From NCBI GenBank assembly GCA_946478915.1, contig CAMLER010000267.1, positions 1-6,969 of the forward strand: a stretch of 6,969 nucleotides of DNA. The letters run 5' to 3'. Below are positions 5,642 to 6,969 of the stretch, piece after piece; position 1 is the stretch's first letter; the number at the start of each line of letters is the position of its first letter. Both the position numbers and the translations under genes were made by a program. The DNA comes from an uncultured Chryseolinea sp. (GTDB lineage: Bacteria; Bacteroidota; Bacteroidia; Cytophagales; Cyclobacteriaceae). The notes under the pieces were generated by a model. The model saw only the letters and a program-made list of their open reading frames with translations. It did no database searches and was not told the origin of the DNA.

Positions 5642-6969
5642 ATGAAACACACACTATTCTTTGTTTTTAGCCTATTTTCCACGTTTACCCTCTGCGCTCA
5701 AGGCACTGGCACCATTCAAGGAACAATTCAAACTTCCGACGGTAGCCCGGCGGAATATGTAAATATCCAGGTTGAATCAAGCGCAAGAGGCGCAGTAGCT
5801 GACCGGAACGGACATTTCGAAATTAGAAACCTCAAACCAGGGACATACAACTTGATAGCTTCGTTCGTTGGACTGGAATCGCAAAGGCAGTCCGTGGATG
5901 TCAGGGGCGGTCAGACTTCAACAATAGACTTTCATCTAAAAGAGAGTTCGCAGGAATTGGAAGAGATAGTTATATCCGGTGGGCGACAAAACCTGGAAAG
6001 TCCATACGTATCGAAAATGCCTTTGAAGTATCTTGAGAATCCCCAGGTCTATAACGCAATCTCATCTGATCTCCTTAAGGAACAGAACATTACTAATTTT
6101 GATGACGCGCTAAAAAATGTACCCGGAGTTCACAAATTATGGGAGTCGACTGGCCGAGCTTACGGCGATGGCGCGTCCTATTATGCGCTTCGTGGATTCG
6201 AAGCTCAGGCTACCATGGTCAATGGCTTACCCGGTCTCACCAGCGGAAGTCTTGACCCGGCTAATATTGAAAAGATTGAAGTGATCAAAGGGCCAAGCGG
6301 CACACTTTTCGGCAGCAGCCTTATTTCTTACGGAGGCCTGATTAACACAGTCACCAAAAAGCCATACTCCGGTTTTGGTGGTGAAATTTCCTATACCGCG
6401 GGAAGCTTCGGCCTGAACAGGGTTACCGCTGATATTAACGCGCCCTTAAAAAATGACGACATTATATTAAGAGTAAACACTTCGTACCACACCGAAAACA
6501 GTTTTCAGGATGCCGGCTTCAGAAACTCCTTTTTCATTAGCCCAACCGTGGCATTCAAGGCAAACGACCGTCTATCGTTCCTGGTTGTAACTGAATTCAT
6601 GCAGGAAGAGAAGACCAATCCGGCAATGCTGTTCCTTGGCCGTAACACACCCCTCCAGTTTGCTAATCTGTCGGAGTTAAATTATAACCCCAAACTATCG
6701 TTGACCAGCAACGATCTATCGATCAAGAATCCACGGTATAATCTGCAGGGTCAGATGACTTATAAGATAAGTGATCAATGGACCTCTCAGACTGTAATCT
6801 CGAGAGGCCAGACTAAGGCAGAGGGGTACTATTCTTATTTATATGACAATGAAAATGGCCTGGGAGAATTTGCTTTGTGGATCAGCGATCAACAAGGTCA
6901 CATCATCACTTCTGATATTCAACAAAACTTTATCGGCGACTTCACCCTCGGAAACATGAGAAACAGGGT
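5642..6969 (+). CDS. TonB-dependent siderophore-type receptor (N-terminal part, runs off right edge)
   Basis: The frame is open from the ATG at 5642 to the right edge, giving 442 residues with no stop. In order it has a signal peptide (about 1-20, ending LCAQ; Cys18 is not in a lipobox), a carboxypeptidase-regulatory-like beta domain (about 23-100, with GAVADRNGHFEIRNLKPGTY at 50-69), a TonB-box-like stretch EEIVISG (107-113), and a plug domain (about 125-240). The plug shows FDDALKNVPGV (153-163), YALRGFEAQATMVNGLPG (181-198), IEKIEVIKGPSGTLFGS (209-225) and GGLINTVTKKP (231-241). The first beta-barrel strands follow. The plug pattern is that of ferric-siderophore receptors, so it likely imports an iron chelate across the outer membrane using ExbBD-TonB energy; the substrate is not readable. 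Full length should be about 750-800 residues. It is divergent from the ChaN-family gene and preceded by a promoter flanked by twin palindromes, so regulation by metal is likely. Confidence 0.93.
   Translation, partial: MKHTLFFVFSLFSTFTLCAQGTGTIQGTIQTSDGSPAEYVNIQVESSARGAVADRNGHFEIRNLKPGTYNLIASFVGLESQRQSVDVRGGQTSTIDFHLKESSQELEEIVISGGRQNLESPYVSKMPLKYLENPQVYNAISSDLLKEQNITNFDDALKNVPGVHKLWESTGRAYGDGASYYALRGFEAQATMVNGLPGLTSGSLDPANIEKIEVIKGPSGTLFGSSLISYGGLINTVTKKPYSGFGGEISYTAGSFGLNRVTADINAPLKNDDIILRVNTSYHTENSFQDAGFRNSFFISPTVAFKANDRLSFLVVTEFMQEEKTNPAMLFLGRNTPLQFANLSELNYNPKLSLTSNDLSIKNPRYNLQGQMTYKISDQWTSQTVISRGQTKAEGYYSYLYDNENGLGEFALWISDQQGHIITSDIQQNFIGDFTLGNMRNR

Overview
The window comes from a member of the Bacteroidota, most likely a Cytophagales-type bacterium. 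The signs are Bacteroidota-style secreted proteins with signal peptides ending in ...AQ, a TonB-dependent receptor with an N-terminal carboxypeptidase-regulatory-like domain, an FtsX/MacB-type permease beginning MIRNYIKVAVRNL, weak or absent Shine-Dalgarno sequences, and a promoter that fits the Bacteroidota TTG / TAnnTTTG pattern. Placement below phylum level is a guess. I see no rRNA, tRNA, CRISPR array, insertion sequence or phage gene.

Layout, left to right. (1) 1-600, minus: the N-terminal 200 residues of an ABC-transporter permease that runs off the left edge. (2) 882-2543, minus: an exported SxxK serine hydrolase (class C beta-lactamase / penicillin-binding-protein-like) with two C-terminal beta domains. 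(3) 2775-4486, plus: a tight two-gene operon with an ATGA overlap, made of an MtnA-type methylthioribose-1-phosphate isomerase and a small zinc-dependent class II aldolase. (4) 4491-5396, minus: an exported ChaN-family (haem-binding, iron-regulated type) protein, convergent with the aldolase with only 4 bases between stop codons. (5) 5642-6969, plus: the N-terminal 442 residues of a TonB-dependent siderophore-type receptor, divergent from the ChaN gene and running off the right edge.

Two regions carry the biological interest. The mtnA-aldolase pair looks like the isomerase and aldolase steps of a short salvage route for 5'-methylthioadenosine or 5'-deoxyadenosine ('DHAP shunt' type), because no other methionine-salvage gene is present and the second gene keeps the fuculose-1-phosphate aldolase active-site pattern. 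The ChaN-receptor intergenic region looks like a metal-responsive control region. Two copies of the same palindrome, TTTAGAA-N3-TTCTAAA, flank a good Bacteroidota promoter; one abuts the -33 element and the other sits one base before the receptor's ATG. A separate Fur-box-like GATAAT direct repeat lies upstream of the ChaN gene. Together the ChaN gene and the receptor suggest a small iron or haem acquisition locus.

All assignments rest on reading the translated sequence and on remembered family motifs; no search was run.
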